64,000 bases of DNA from Algorimicrobium hallyeonense (GCF_042657385.1 NZ_JBHSLA010000003.1:372001-436000), one strand, 5' to 3'. Counted from the first letter of the stretch, positions 1 through 8,433 are shown. Notes: generated by a model not told the origin, from the sequence alone. Program-made: numbers and translations.

Positions 1-457
1 CGCTGCAGCAATGCCAGCAGAAATAATTAAGAACCAATCTGAAAAGTTCTTTAAATTATCTGAAAATGAACACCCACGTAAAACCTTAAGTGATGGGGAA
101 GCTAAAGTAGTTCGTGATGGTAAAAATGTACATGTTTACATGACCATGATTCGTAGCCACTTCTCACCAGATAATATTGAAGGCGTTAAAGTAGGAGATA
201 AAGTATTCTTCCACATAACCAACCTGGAGCAGGATTTTGATGTACCACATGGTTTTGCTATGATTGGTGCTAATAATGCTGAATTATTAATTATGCCAGG
301 TCAAACAAGAACCTTAACATGGGAGCCACAGCAAGTTGGTGTATGGCCTTTCTATTGTACAGATTTCTGTTCAGCATTACACCAAGAAATGCAAGGTTAC
401 GTGCGTGTATCACCGGCCGATTCTGATATAGAATTGTCTTGGTCACTCGGTGAATAA
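1..457 (+). CDS. nosZ: Nitrous-oxide reductase NosZ, C-terminal part (5' end outside window)
   Basis: NosZ reduces N2O to N2 in the periplasm with a CuZ and a CuA copper centre. Only the C-terminal cupredoxin (CuA) domain is in the window; the frame is open to the left edge (first complete codon at 2), so the ATG at 11 is internal. CuA ligands are visible: the upstream histidine in DVPHGF and the cluster CTDFCSALHQEM, which holds two cysteines, a histidine and a methionine. The downstream order (membrane protein, nosL, nosD, nosF, nosY) fits the clade II, Sec-type nos clusters common in Bacteroidota, but the N-terminal signal that would prove this is outside the window. A strong hairpin follows the stop, so nosZ may be expressed at a different level from the accessory genes. 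Confidence 0.95.
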   Translation, partial: AAAMPAEIIKNQSEKFFKLSENEHPRKTLSDGEAKVVRDGKNVHVYMTMIRSHFSPDNIEGVKVGDKVFFHITNLEQDFDVPHGFAMIGANNAELLIMPGQTRTLTWEPQQVGVWPFYCTDFCSALHQEMQGYVRVSPADSDIELSWSLGE

Positions 458-508
458 ATTAAATTAAAGAATAGGAGAATTTTGTTTTAGTGTTTATTTT
501 CCTAATAA

Positions 509-541
509 GGCGAGAGTAGATGATTCGCTCTCGCCTTTCTT
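509..541 (+). terminator. Rho-independent terminator or attenuator after nosZ
   Basis: Perfect 8-bp stem GGCGAGAG (509-516) / CTCTCGCC (528-535), loop of 11, then TTTCTTTTT. It lies between nosZ and the nos accessory genes on the same strand. It could end most nosZ transcripts or protect the nosZ mRNA 3' end while letting some polymerase through. Confidence 0.8.
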
Positions 542-587
542 TTTAAATCACTATTAACTAAATGGTTAATTATAAAAACTTTATATT

Positions 588-1208
588 ATGAAAAAGGCTG
601 GCATTATAATGATAATAGGATCGTTGTTGTTATTGGGACTTTTTAAATTTCCGCTTTGGAATATTATGCTAGGAGCACCTCAATATCCGGAACCTTTAGG
701 CATGGATATTTATATTGATGGTATTAAAGGTATAACAGAATTCGATCTTCAAAATATTGATGGTTTAAACCATTACATTGGTATGAAAACCATACCGAAA
801 CCTGAAGAGATGTGGGAGTTTTCAGTATTCCCTAAAGTTATTACTGGTATGGTAATTCTTGGTGTAGTTATTGGATTTCTTGGGTTTTTAGAAAAAGTAA
901 ACTATAAATTCTTTTTAGGATGGTTTTTATTAATGTCTATTTTAGGCGTATTAGGAATGTATGATTTCAATAATTGGTTAATTGATTATGGGAGTAATTT
1001 AGATCCTCATGCCATTATTAAGGTTACAAACCCAGATGGTACTCCAATGTCTTACAAGCCACCTTTAATTGGATATCAAAAATTACTGAATTTTGATGTA
1101 GATTCATGGCCTCATATTGGAGGATACTTAATGTTTATAGGCATGTCTTTAACCCTTGTTGCTTTTTGGTTAGGAAGAAAAGCAACATTAAAGGAAACGA
1201 CCCAGTAA
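588..1208 (+). CDS. nos-cluster integral membrane protein, function unknown
   Basis: 206 residues with about four membrane segments (roughly 5-24, 82-102, 106-126 and 174-197). A soluble loop of about 55 residues after the first segment contains the motif GLNHYIGMK, whose His and Met residues could bind metal (inference). Proteins of this kind are found beside nosZ in Bacteroidota nos clusters, in the place that NosB, another membrane protein, takes in epsilonproteobacterial clusters. I cannot tell whether it is a NosB homologue. It opens the accessory set and is followed by nosL after 34 bases. A role in NosZ maturation or electron supply is inferred only from position. Confidence 0.75.
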   Translation: MKKAGIIMIIGSLLLLGLFKFPLWNIMLGAPQYPEPLGMDIYIDGIKGITEFDLQNIDGLNHYIGMKTIPKPEEMWEFSVFPKVITGMVILGVVIGFLGFLEKVNYKFFLGWFLLMSILGVLGMYDFNNWLIDYGSNLDPHAIIKVTNPDGTPMSYKPPLIGYQKLLNFDVDSWPHIGGYLMFIGMSLTLVAFWLGRKATLKETTQ

Positions 1209-1242
1209 ACAATTTGAAAAAAACATTAAACACTAAACACTA

Positions 1243-1668
1243 ATGAAACAATTAATTTTAATACTACTTCTTGGCGTTACTATTACGTCGTGTACGGTAA
1301 AACCAGAACCTATAAACTACGGTCAAGATGCATGTCATTTCTGTAAAATGACAATAGTAGATAAAGTACACGGAGCCGAGGTTGTCACGCACAAAGGCAA
1401 AGTTTACAAATTCGATGCCTCCGAGTGCATGGTTAATTTTATGGATGATTTTGATACCGAAGAAATTAAGCTATATTTAACCAACCACTTTAATGAACCT
1501 GAAACGCTTATTGATGCAACTACGGCTACGTTTTTAATTAGTAAAAACGTTCCAAGTCCTATGGGTGCCTTCTTAACAGCATTTAAAACCAAACAAGAAG
1601 CGGAAACAGTGCAGGCAGAACAAGGTGGCGACATTTATACATGGGATGCTTTATTGGAGCACCTATAA
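1243..1668 (+). CDS. nosL: NosL-type copper chaperone lipoprotein
   Basis: 141-residue lipoprotein. Signal peptide with lipobox ending at Cys17 (TITSC). The NosL metal-binding motif is present as CHFCKM (Cys31, Cys34, Met36), preceded by the usual NYGQDAC context. NosL binds Cu(I) and delivers it, with the NosDFY complex, to apo-NosZ in the periplasm. The later segment FDASECMVNF fits the conserved NosL core. It lies between the nos membrane protein and nosD, with short spacers that suggest one operon. Confidence 0.92.
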   Translation: MKQLILILLLGVTITSCTVKPEPINYGQDACHFCKMTIVDKVHGAEVVTHKGKVYKFDASECMVNFMDDFDTEEIKLYLTNHFNEPETLIDATTATFLISKNVPSPMGAFLTAFKTKQEAETVQAEQGGDIYTWDALLEHL

Positions 1669-1705
1669 GAGTAATTTCGAACATATTTAAACACTAAAAC
1701 ATGTT

Positions 1706-2956
1706 ATGATGCCATTAAAAAAGCACCATATAGTAGCTGCTATTCTCATATTACTAGTGGGAAATTCAGTCTTCTCTCAAAATATTAGAGTTTGCAAAAC
1801 CTGTGATATCAAAACCCTACAAGGCGGTATTGATGCTGCACAAGCAAATGATACTATTATTATTGAAAAAGGAATCTACAAAGAAATTGACGTACTCGTT
1901 AATAAACCACTAACCATTATTGGCAAGGATTATCCCGTTATTGACGGGGAAATGAAAGGCGAAATTATTACCATTACTTCGGATAGTGTTACAGTGGACG
2001 GTTTATTTATAAAGAACGTAGGAACAAGTTATACGTCAGATTATGCAGCTATACGCTTGAAACGTGTTGAAAATTTTGTTGTCAAAAATCTGGTATTAGA
2101 AAAATTATTTTTTGGAATTTATGTTGAAAAATCTAAAAACGGAAAAATTAGTAATAACAAAATAATTGGCGATGCAAAAGAAGAATATAACTCTGGAAAT
2201 GGTATTCAATTATGGTATAGCCACAATATTGATATAGAAAATAATATTGTGCAGCGTGTTCGTGATGGTATTTATTTAGAATTTTCAGATGATTGCACCA
2301 TAAAAAATAATGTGAGTTCTCATAACGTGCGTTACGGATTGCATTTTATGTTTTCGAATGATGATATTTATCAAGATAATCTGTTTGAAAAAAATGGGGC
2401 AGGCGTAGCCGTTATGTTTTCTAAAAAAATAAAAATGTATAACAATATTTTTAGAGAAAATTGGGGAACGGCGTCTTATGGTTTATTGCTTAAAGAAATA
2501 AATGATGCCGAAATTATGTACAATACATTTGAACAAAACACTATTGGTATTAATACAGAAGGTTCCAACCGCATCCGCTATGAAAACAACAACTTTATAA
2601 GTAACGGCTGGGCTATAAAAGTTCTTGGCGCTTGCTATTCAAACACGTTTAAGGGCAATAACTTTTTATATAACTCCTTTGATATGGCCTATAATAGCAA
2701 AGTGCATGACAATGAATTTGATGGTAATTATTGGAGTAATTATACGGGTTATGATTTGGATAAAGATGGTGTCGGTGATGTACCATACAGACCTGTTAAA
2801 CTCTTTTCATATATTGTAAACCGGACGCCAGAGACTATTATTTTACTACGTAGTTTATTTATTGATATTATTGATTTCTCTGAAAAAGTATCACCTGTAT
2901 TTACACCAGATAACTTACTGGATAATAACCCTAAAATTAAAAAAATAACATGGTAA
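1706..2956 (+). CDS. nosD: NosD, periplasmic copper-insertion factor (beta-helix)
   Basis: About 416 residues. N-terminal signal peptide ending near VFSQ, then a CxxC pair (VCKTC) and a right-handed parallel beta-helix made of many N-rich short repeats (CASH / NosD domain). NosD receives copper from NosL, couples to the NosFY ABC transporter and matures the CuZ site of NosZ. Tandem ATGs at 1706 and 1709 are both possible starts; the second gives MPLKK. The 3' end overlaps nosF by 7 bases, so translation is probably coupled. Confidence 0.93.
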   Translation: MMPLKKHHIVAAILILLVGNSVFSQNIRVCKTCDIKTLQGGIDAAQANDTIIIEKGIYKEIDVLVNKPLTIIGKDYPVIDGEMKGEIITITSDSVTVDGLFIKNVGTSYTSDYAAIRLKRVENFVVKNLVLEKLFFGIYVEKSKNGKISNNKIIGDAKEEYNSGNGIQLWYSHNIDIENNIVQRVRDGIYLEFSDDCTIKNNVSSHNVRYGLHFMFSNDDIYQDNLFEKNGAGVAVMFSKKIKMYNNIFRENWGTASYGLLLKEINDAEIMYNTFEQNTIGINTEGSNRIRYENNNFISNGWAIKVLGACYSNTFKGNNFLYNSFDMAYNSKVHDNEFDGNYWSNYTGYDLDKDGVGDVPYRPVKLFSYIVNRTPETIILLRSLFIDIIDFSEKVSPVFTPDNLLDNNPKIKKITW

Positions 2957-3657
2957 GTGTTGAAAATTTACATAAAAAATTTGGCAAAAATAACGTTCTA
3001 ATTGGTCTAGATTTAGATATTAATGAAGGTGGTATTTTTGCCGTATTAGGACCTAATGGTTCTGGGAAAACCACACTCATTAAATCCATATTAGGTATGG
3101 TTATTCCAGATCAAGGAACTATTTCTATTCATGGAAAATCTATTAAAAAGGATTCTAATTACAGAAAGCAAATAGATTATTTACCTCAAATTGCTAATTT
3201 TCCAAGTAACCTAAAGGTAAAAGAACTTATTAAAATGATTAAGGACTTAAGAGGTAATTCAACCAACGAAGAGGCTCTAATCCAAATGTTTAAATTAGAA
3301 CCTTTTATTGATAAAAAACTCGGTCAGCTATCTGGAGGAACCAAACAGAAAGTAAATATTCTATTAACTTTTATGTTTGATAGTCCATTGGTTATTTTAG
3401 ATGAGCCAACAACTGGTTTAGATCCTATAGCTCTAATCCGATTAAAAGAGCTAATTAAAGCGGAGAAAGCCAAAGGTAAAACGGTGTTAATTACATCGCA
3501 TATTATGAGTTTTGTGGAAGAAATCTCTGATGAAATCGTTTTCCTTTTAGAAGGGAAAATCTATTTTAAAGGCAGTATTCCGGCGCTAAAAGCACAAACC
3601 AATCAACCAGATTTAGAACACGCAATTGCATCCATCTTAACTACAAATCATGTTTAA
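2950..3657 (+). CDS. nosF: NosF, ABC transporter ATPase for NosZ maturation
   Basis: 235 residues. Walker A GPNGSGKTT (34-42), signature LSGGTKQK (127-134) and Walker B VILDEP (148-153) are intact, followed by an H-loop histidine in ITSHIMSF. It powers the NosDFY complex that supplies NosZ copper-site assembly. It overlaps nosD at the 5' end and nosY at the 3' end (8 bases), a translationally coupled arrangement. Confidence 0.94.
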   Translation: MVSVENLHKKFGKNNVLIGLDLDINEGGIFAVLGPNGSGKTTLIKSILGMVIPDQGTISIHGKSIKKDSNYRKQIDYLPQIANFPSNLKVKELIKMIKDLRGNSTNEEALIQMFKLEPFIDKKLGQLSGGTKQKVNILLTFMFDSPLVILDEPTTGLDPIALIRLKELIKAEKAKGKTVLITSHIMSFVEEISDEIVFLLEGKIYFKGSIPALKAQTNQPDLEHAIASILTTNHV

Positions 3658-4432
3658 AATATTAAAATATAGTTTTTACGACCTTATGCGTAGCCGTTGG
3701 AGTTACGTGTATTTTGCTTTTTATTTATTATTAGGTATCGTGTTGTTATTTCTTAATAATGACCTTTCAAAAGCAGTTATAACCCTAATGAATGTCATCA
3801 TTATTTTAGTGCCACTTATTGGGACTATTTTTGGTGTTATGTATTATTATAATTCTAAAGAATTTACAGAGCTTCTATTAGCACAACCTTTAAAACGATC
3901 ATCTATATTTTTAGGACAATATTTGGGTGTAGCTATTTCCCTGTCTATGAGTTTAATTTTAGGACTCGGAATACCGTTTGTATTCTACGGTTTGTTTATG
4001 TCCAATGCCATTTGGGATTTTAGTCTCTTGCTCATAACAGGTGTGTTTTTAACACTTATTTTTACTGCTTTAGCCTTTAATATAGCCCTTTCTAACGAAA
4101 ATAAAATTAAAGGCTTTGGTTATGCTATCTTGATGTGGCTATTTCTTGCCGTTATTTATGATGGGTTATTCTTAATGTCATTATTGTTTTTTGAAGATTA
4201 CCCTCTTGATAAATTATCATTAATCGGAACCGTTTTAAATCCGGTAGATTTATCACGAACACTCATTTTGTTAAAACTTGATATTTCGGCTTTACTTGGT
4301 TACACGGGAGCCGTTTTTAAACAATTTTTTGGAACGAGTTTCGGCTTAATAGTATCCTTTACCATGCTCGTAGTTTGGGTGCTTTTACCTGTTTTACGTA
4401 TTGTTCAAAAATCCAAGAAAAAAGACTTTTAA
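3650..4432 (+). CDS. nosY: NosY, ABC transporter permease
   Basis: 260 residues with six hydrophobic segments and a C-terminal basic tail. It matches the NosY / ABC-2 permease type, including a cytoplasmic loop with the pattern YYNSKEFTELLLAQPLKRS seen in this family. Partner of NosF; the start lies within the last codons of nosF. It ends one base before the next gene (4434), so the lipoprotein is very likely part of the same operon. Confidence 0.92.
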   Translation: MFKILKYSFYDLMRSRWSYVYFAFYLLLGIVLLFLNNDLSKAVITLMNVIIILVPLIGTIFGVMYYYNSKEFTELLLAQPLKRSSIFLGQYLGVAISLSMSLILGLGIPFVFYGLFMSNAIWDFSLLLITGVFLTLIFTALAFNIALSNENKIKGFGYAILMWLFLAVIYDGLFLMSLLFFEDYPLDKLSLIGTVLNPVDLSRTLILLKLDISALLGYTGAVFKQFFGTSFGLIVSFTMLVVWVLLPVLRIVQKSKKKDF

Positions 4433-4433
4433 T

Positions 4434-4883
4434 ATGAAACCTATTCTCTTTATTTTACTGGCATGCGTCGTGCTTTTTACAAGTTGCAAAAGCGAAAACA
4501 AATCAACTAACATGGATGAAATTGGCCATAAAATATCCATAACAGATACCTTACAGTTAACCTTTAACAATGGAGATAAATGGCTTGTGAATGCTGAAAC
4601 ACATGAAGGTGTTAAAAACATGGAGGCTGTCATTAATGAATTCAAAGCTGAGAAATCTGAAAATTATAAAGAATTAGGTAATAAACTTTCCAAACAAACC
4701 AGTTATGTTATTAAAAATTGTACCATGACCGGTGCGTCACATGATCAGTTACATGTGGTGTTAGTACCTATGTTAGACGAAATTAGCGTGTTACGAGAAA
4801 GTAATAATTTGATTATGGCTAAAACGTCTTTAACTAATCTAGAAGACTTGATTCAGGCGTATTTTAAACATTTTAATTTATAG
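4434..4883 (+). CDS. Small lipoprotein at the end of the nos operon, function unknown
   Basis: The ATG at 4434 is chosen over an in-frame ATG at 4401 because it starts one base after nosY and gives a clean lipoprotein signal with lipobox FTSC (Cys18). The mature part, about 130 residues, looks helical. It holds a KNCTMTGASHDQLH segment (Cys, Met and two His close together) that could bind copper, but this is inference. I do not recognise a named family. Its tight coupling to nosY suggests a role in NosZ maturation or copper handling. No terminator is visible after it; the next promoter begins within about 40 bases. Confidence 0.8.
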   Translation: MKPILFILLACVVLFTSCKSENKSTNMDEIGHKISITDTLQLTFNNGDKWLVNAETHEGVKNMEAVINEFKAEKSENYKELGNKLSKQTSYVIKNCTMTGASHDQLHVVLVPMLDEISVLRESNNLIMAKTSLTNLEDLIQAYFKHFNL

Positions 4884-4889
4884 TTAAAT

Positions 4890-4903
4890 GTGATTTTTAT
4901 CAT
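4890..4903. promoter_or_regulatory. FNR-type operator upstream of the copper-uptake unit
   Basis: GTGAT-TTTT-ATCAT: the core TGAT-N4-ATCA equals the FNR core. Its centre (4896.5) lies 33 bp upstream of the centre of the -7 box at 4926-4933, which puts it near -41.5, the class II activator position. Two more sites in the window (14704-14725 and 17165-17178) have the same form and spacing. Confidence 0.65.
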
Positions 4904-4925
4904 GTAATTATAATAGATGAATTCT

Positions 4926-4933
4926 TAAATTTG
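4926..4933 (+). promoter_or_regulatory. -7 promoter element TAAATTTG
   Basis: Exact match to the Bacteroidota consensus TAnnTTTG. No TTTG is seen at the -33 position; the FNR-type site lies there instead. The ATG of the next gene begins only 4 bases after the element, so the transcript would be leaderless or nearly so. Confidence 0.6.
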
Positions 4934-4937
4934 TCCT

Positions 4938-5336
4938 ATGATTAAAACAGTTTCACATATAATAACCGCACATGTGCTTGCTCTAATTTTGTTAGCACAC
5001 AACATTAATTCGTTGGTTATTGTTACAGATTTTGTTTTAAATCAAGACTTCATTGCAAAAACCCTTTGTATTCAAAAAGATGATCAACAAGGTTGTAACG
5101 GAAAGTGTCAACTGAAAACTGAATTAGCTAAAAATGAAACTGGAACGGATGGTAAATCGCCAGCTCAAAATACGGTTAAACGTCAAACTTTAGATGTCTT
5201 CTTCGTTTCAGAAATTAATGTTATTTCAGATCAATTGGAAACTGTAAATCGTGTGGCGGTTTCTAATTATTCATACACACCAAGGCTTGACAATCAGTCA
5301 TTATCCGTGGAAACACCTCCTCCAGATTTTAGTTAA
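4938..5336 (+). CDS. Small exported cysteine protein heading the copper-uptake unit
   Basis: 132 residues: N-terminal hydrophobic segment (about 8-30) that could be a signal peptide or anchor, then the conserved-looking core FIAKTLCIQKDDQQGCNGKC with Cys44, Cys53 and Cys57. The C-terminal half is low in hydrophobicity and ends in a proline-rich tail. Similar small proteins occur in Bacteroidota next to metal-related TonB receptors, but I know of no assigned function. Its position directly behind an FNR-type site and ahead of a Met-rich lipoprotein and an OprC-like receptor suggests a copper role. No alternative internal Met exists near the N-terminus, so 4938 is the only reasonable start. Confidence 0.75.
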   Translation: MIKTVSHIITAHVLALILLAHNINSLVIVTDFVLNQDFIAKTLCIQKDDQQGCNGKCQLKTELAKNETGTDGKSPAQNTVKRQTLDVFFVSEINVISDQLETVNRVAVSNYSYTPRLDNQSLSVETPPPDFS

Positions 5337-5505
5337 TTTTTTAGTGTTAAAAAACAACTAGTTTTTCTGTTTCTACCCATGTATTATGGTGTAGGCACAG
5401 TTTTCATAATCAAATTTTAGCATATTTTTCTAATCCATGGACAGCTATTTACACTATCTGTATTGGTAATTTCTATGCTAAACATAACTCAAAACACAAT
5501 ATAAA

Positions 5506-6357
5506 ATGAAATTAAAATATATATTACCTGTACTATTCATCGCTTTATTCACAACGGCATGTTCTGAAGATGACACGAATTTCGATACGCCAATTGTAAA
5601 TGAAGTGGAAGGCCTTAATAAAGTTCAAGAACTTACAAATAGCACACATACTATTGAATTATTTAATGCTTCTGGCCGTTTTTATACAGGATATAATGCC
5701 ATTAGCGTTCGTATTAAAGATAATACCACAAATGACTATGTTGAAAATGCATCTATAAGCTGGATGCCTGTAATGCAGATGCCAACTATGCAACATTCTT
5801 GCCCGAAAGCTAACCCGACTAAAGAACCAGGTAAAAACACCGTTTACAAAGGAAATATCATTTATCAAATGGCTTTTACGGATGGAACAGGTTGGTCATT
5901 AACGGTAAACTACACCATTGATAACGTGGATTATTCAGCTACTTCAGACATTACAGTTATGCAAAATGAAGATCAAAATGTGTCTAGTTTTGTGGGTAGT
6001 GATGATAAACGTTATGTAGTTGCCATGGTGGCGCCAACAAACCCCATTATTGGAAATAATGAGTTGGTATTGGGTGTTTATGAAATGGAAAACATGATGT
6101 CTTTCCCAGCGGTTCAAAATTACAGTCTATCATTAGATCCAAGAATGCCAGGAATGGGTAATCATAGTTCACCAAATAACACGAACTTAACATACAATTC
6201 TTCTGACAATCTGTATCATGCCAATTTAACCTTAACTATGACAGGGTATTGGGTGTTAAACCTAAAACTTATGGATGGTCAAGGTGAAATTCTTAAAGGT
6301 GAAAATGTAACGGAGGACAACATTCAAAGCAGCCTTTATTTGGAACTTGAATTTTAA
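5506..6357 (+). CDS. Methionine-rich lipoprotein with two YtkA-like modules, probable copper binder
   Basis: 283 residues. Lipobox FTTAC (Cys19) followed by an acidic SEDD stretch, which in Bacteroidota is typical of surface-exported lipoproteins. Two similar beta-rich modules (about 45-152 and 168-283) each have a Gx-N-x-V/L strand opening and a metal-type loop: MPVMQMPTMQHSC (Met87, 90, 92, 95, His97, Cys99) and MPGMGNH (Met214, Met217, His220). This layout resembles tandem YtkA-like/FixH-like domains. It lies just before an OprC-like TonB receptor, so it could be the surface partner of that receptor, much as SusD-type lipoproteins pair with SusC (inference). The 169-base gap before it holds no clear promoter; a weak hairpin lies at 5348-5366. 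Confidence 0.82.
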   Translation: MKLKYILPVLFIALFTTACSEDDTNFDTPIVNEVEGLNKVQELTNSTHTIELFNASGRFYTGYNAISVRIKDNTTNDYVENASISWMPVMQMPTMQHSCPKANPTKEPGKNTVYKGNIIYQMAFTDGTGWSLTVNYTIDNVDYSATSDITVMQNEDQNVSSFVGSDDKRYVVAMVAPTNPIIGNNELVLGVYEMENMMSFPAVQNYSLSLDPRMPGMGNHSSPNNTNLTYNSSDNLYHANLTLTMTGYWVLNLKLMDGQGEILKGENVTEDNIQSSLYLELEF

Positions 6358-6435
6358 TTCAAATCTTATTTAAAACCTATAGATAGCCTGCTTTTGGCTA
6401 TGCTATCTATAGGTTTCCCAAAACACTATTTAGCT

Positions 6436-8433
6436 ATGAAAAAGTATATTATATACGGCATAGGTTTCATGTTTAGTGCTTTTATGTATGCACAAGAAGT
6501 AGAAACTACCGTAGAAAAGGATACCACGCAACTCCAAGAGGTTATTTTGATTGGACAGCGCAAATTAAGTAATTATCGACAAGAGAAAACGTTGTCCAGT
6601 GTGGATGATTATTTAGAGAAATCGAATAAAATTACCATGATTAAACGTGGAAATTATGCCTGGGAGCCTACCATGAACAACATGACTAGCGAACGTTTGA
6701 ACGTTACTATTGATGGGATGCAAATTTTTGGTGCCTGTACAGATAAAATGGACCCAATAACATCCTACGTTGATGTGTCTAATTTAGAAAAAGTAAACAT
6801 AGGATCTGGGCAAGAAGGAACAGAAAATGGTCATGTTATTGGTGGTGGCATCGACTTACAGTTACCGCAATCTAAATATTATGATTTTGGTTTTAAAGGT
6901 AGTGCGGATTTAGGCTATGAAACCAACGGAAATTACCGAACAGCTGGTTTAGATTTAGAGTACTCAGGAAATAAATTTTATATTAATGCAGATGGTATTT
7001 ATCGAAAATCTGATAATTATGCTGCCGGAAATAATCAAGAAGTTTTGTACTCGCAATTTGAAAAATACAATGTTTCGGTTCAAAGTGGTTATAAATTAAA
7101 TGAAAAGCATACTATAGATGCTAATCTTATTTACGATAAAGCAACAGATGTTGGATATCCAGCATTACCTATGGATGTGTCTTTAGCCGAAGCTTTAATT
7201 ACTTCTTTAACGCACACGTATAAAAACGATTCTACATTTGTGAAATCTTGGGAATCTAAACTATATTATAATACCATAACGCATATTATGGACGATTCCA
7301 AACGTCCAGATGTTCCAATTAGAATGGATATGCCAGGCTGGAGTGACACCTATGGGTTTTACAGTAAAGTAGGATTTAAAGAAAACAAACACGATTTCTT
7401 AATCAATTTAAACGGGTTTTATAATCGTTCTGTTGCCGAAATGACCATGTATCCAAATGACCCCAATCAACCAGCTATGTTTATGTACACGTGGCCCGAT
7501 ATTAGAACGTTATATTCAGGAGTTTTTGCCAAAGATGCTATTACATTAAGTGATAAATCAACATTGACAGCTTCCGCTAGATTTGGTTTTCATAATAATA
7601 CCATTGCAGAGCAAGTAGGATTAGAAAGTTTACAAATTTTCTATCCAGATTTAACGGATAGTAAAAATCGGTTTTTAATGAGTATTTCTGCTGATTATAA
7701 GCTAAAAACTAAAACCTACGATGCTAGTTTTGGTCTTGGTTATGGTGAACGCGCACCTTCGGTTAGCGAAGGTTATGGTTTTTTCCTCTTTAACAGCTTT
7801 GACAATTATGATTATATAGGAAATCCAACATTAAATAATGAAAAGGCTATGGAAGTTAATGCTAAAGCAAATTATTATAAAAAACGCTTTCAAATAGGTG
7901 TCGAGGCATCTTATTTCTACATTATGGATTACATTATTGGCGAAATAGACCCAAACTTAAGTGCTATGACTATTGGTGCAGATGGTGTACGCGTTTATAA
8001 TGCGTTATCTTATGCGTCTATCTTTGATGTATTTATAAATGCTAGTTATGATTTTACCGATAAACTATCGGGAAATGCAACCTTAGGCTACAATTATGGT
8101 TCTGGCAGTAATGGTGAAAATTTACCACTTATCAAGCCTTTTTCATATGTAGCGGAAATAGCCTATAATCTTACAACGTTTAATGTAGCCTTACAGTTGG
8201 AAGGAAATGGTGATCAAAGTCGTTATAGTAGTTATTATGGAGAGGACAATACATCAGCTTATGCTGTTTTAAACCTTAATTTAGGTAATATTTTATATGT
8301 GAAGAATAATAAAATGATTTTCAAGTATGGCGTAGAAAACATATTAGATGCTAATTATTCAACTTACGCGGACTGGAATAAGATTCCACGTCAAGGTCGA
8401 AATTTCTATGCAAATGTGTCGTATGTGTTTTAA
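6436..8433 (+). CDS. TonB-dependent receptor, OprC/NosA-like copper importer
   Basis: 665-residue outer-membrane receptor. The ATG at 6436 is preferred to 6394 because it begins a normal signal peptide (MKKYIIYGIG... cut after MYAQ). Plug region about 30-150, then a 22-strand barrel ending in the expected aromatic ANVSYVF. There is no carboxypeptidase-like N-terminal domain as in SusC. It contains a CxxxM motif, ACTDKMDP (Cys101, Met105), and an HxM motif, THIMDD (His283, Met285). These are the elements of the copper site described for Pseudomonas OprC, a relative of the nitrous-oxide-linked NosA. Location beside the nos cluster supports copper import for NosZ and cbb3 oxidase. Substrate is inferred, not shown. 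Confidence 0.87.
   Translation: MKKYIIYGIGFMFSAFMYAQEVETTVEKDTTQLQEVILIGQRKLSNYRQEKTLSSVDDYLEKSNKITMIKRGNYAWEPTMNNMTSERLNVTIDGMQIFGACTDKMDPITSYVDVSNLEKVNIGSGQEGTENGHVIGGGIDLQLPQSKYYDFGFKGSADLGYETNGNYRTAGLDLEYSGNKFYINADGIYRKSDNYAAGNNQEVLYSQFEKYNVSVQSGYKLNEKHTIDANLIYDKATDVGYPALPMDVSLAEALITSLTHTYKNDSTFVKSWESKLYYNTITHIMDDSKRPDVPIRMDMPGWSDTYGFYSKVGFKENKHDFLINLNGFYNRSVAEMTMYPNDPNQPAMFMYTWPDIRTLYSGVFAKDAITLSDKSTLTASARFGFHNNTIAEQVGLESLQIFYPDLTDSKNRFLMSISADYKLKTKTYDASFGLGYGERAPSVSEGYGFFLFNSFDNYDYIGNPTLNNEKAMEVNAKANYYKKRFQIGVEASYFYIMDYIIGEIDPNLSAMTIGADGVRVYNALSYASIFDVFINASYDFTDKLSGNATLGYNYGSGSNGENLPLIKPFSYVAEIAYNLTTFNVALQLEGNGDQSRYSSYYGEDNTSAYAVLNLNLGNILYVKNNKMIFKYGVENILDANYSTYADWNKIPRQGRNFYANVSYVF

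Noticed and set aside
4401..4433. N-terminal extension of the nos lipoprotein
   Set aside because: It overlaps nosY; the ATG at 4434 lies one base after nosY and starts a lipoprotein signal.
5348..5366. Terminator after the small cysteine protein
   Set aside because: The stem is A/T only with a five-base loop; too weak to call.
6394..6435. N-terminal extension of the TonB receptor (ATG at 6394)
   Set aside because: Residues do not form a signal peptide and the ATG at 6436 starts a normal one.
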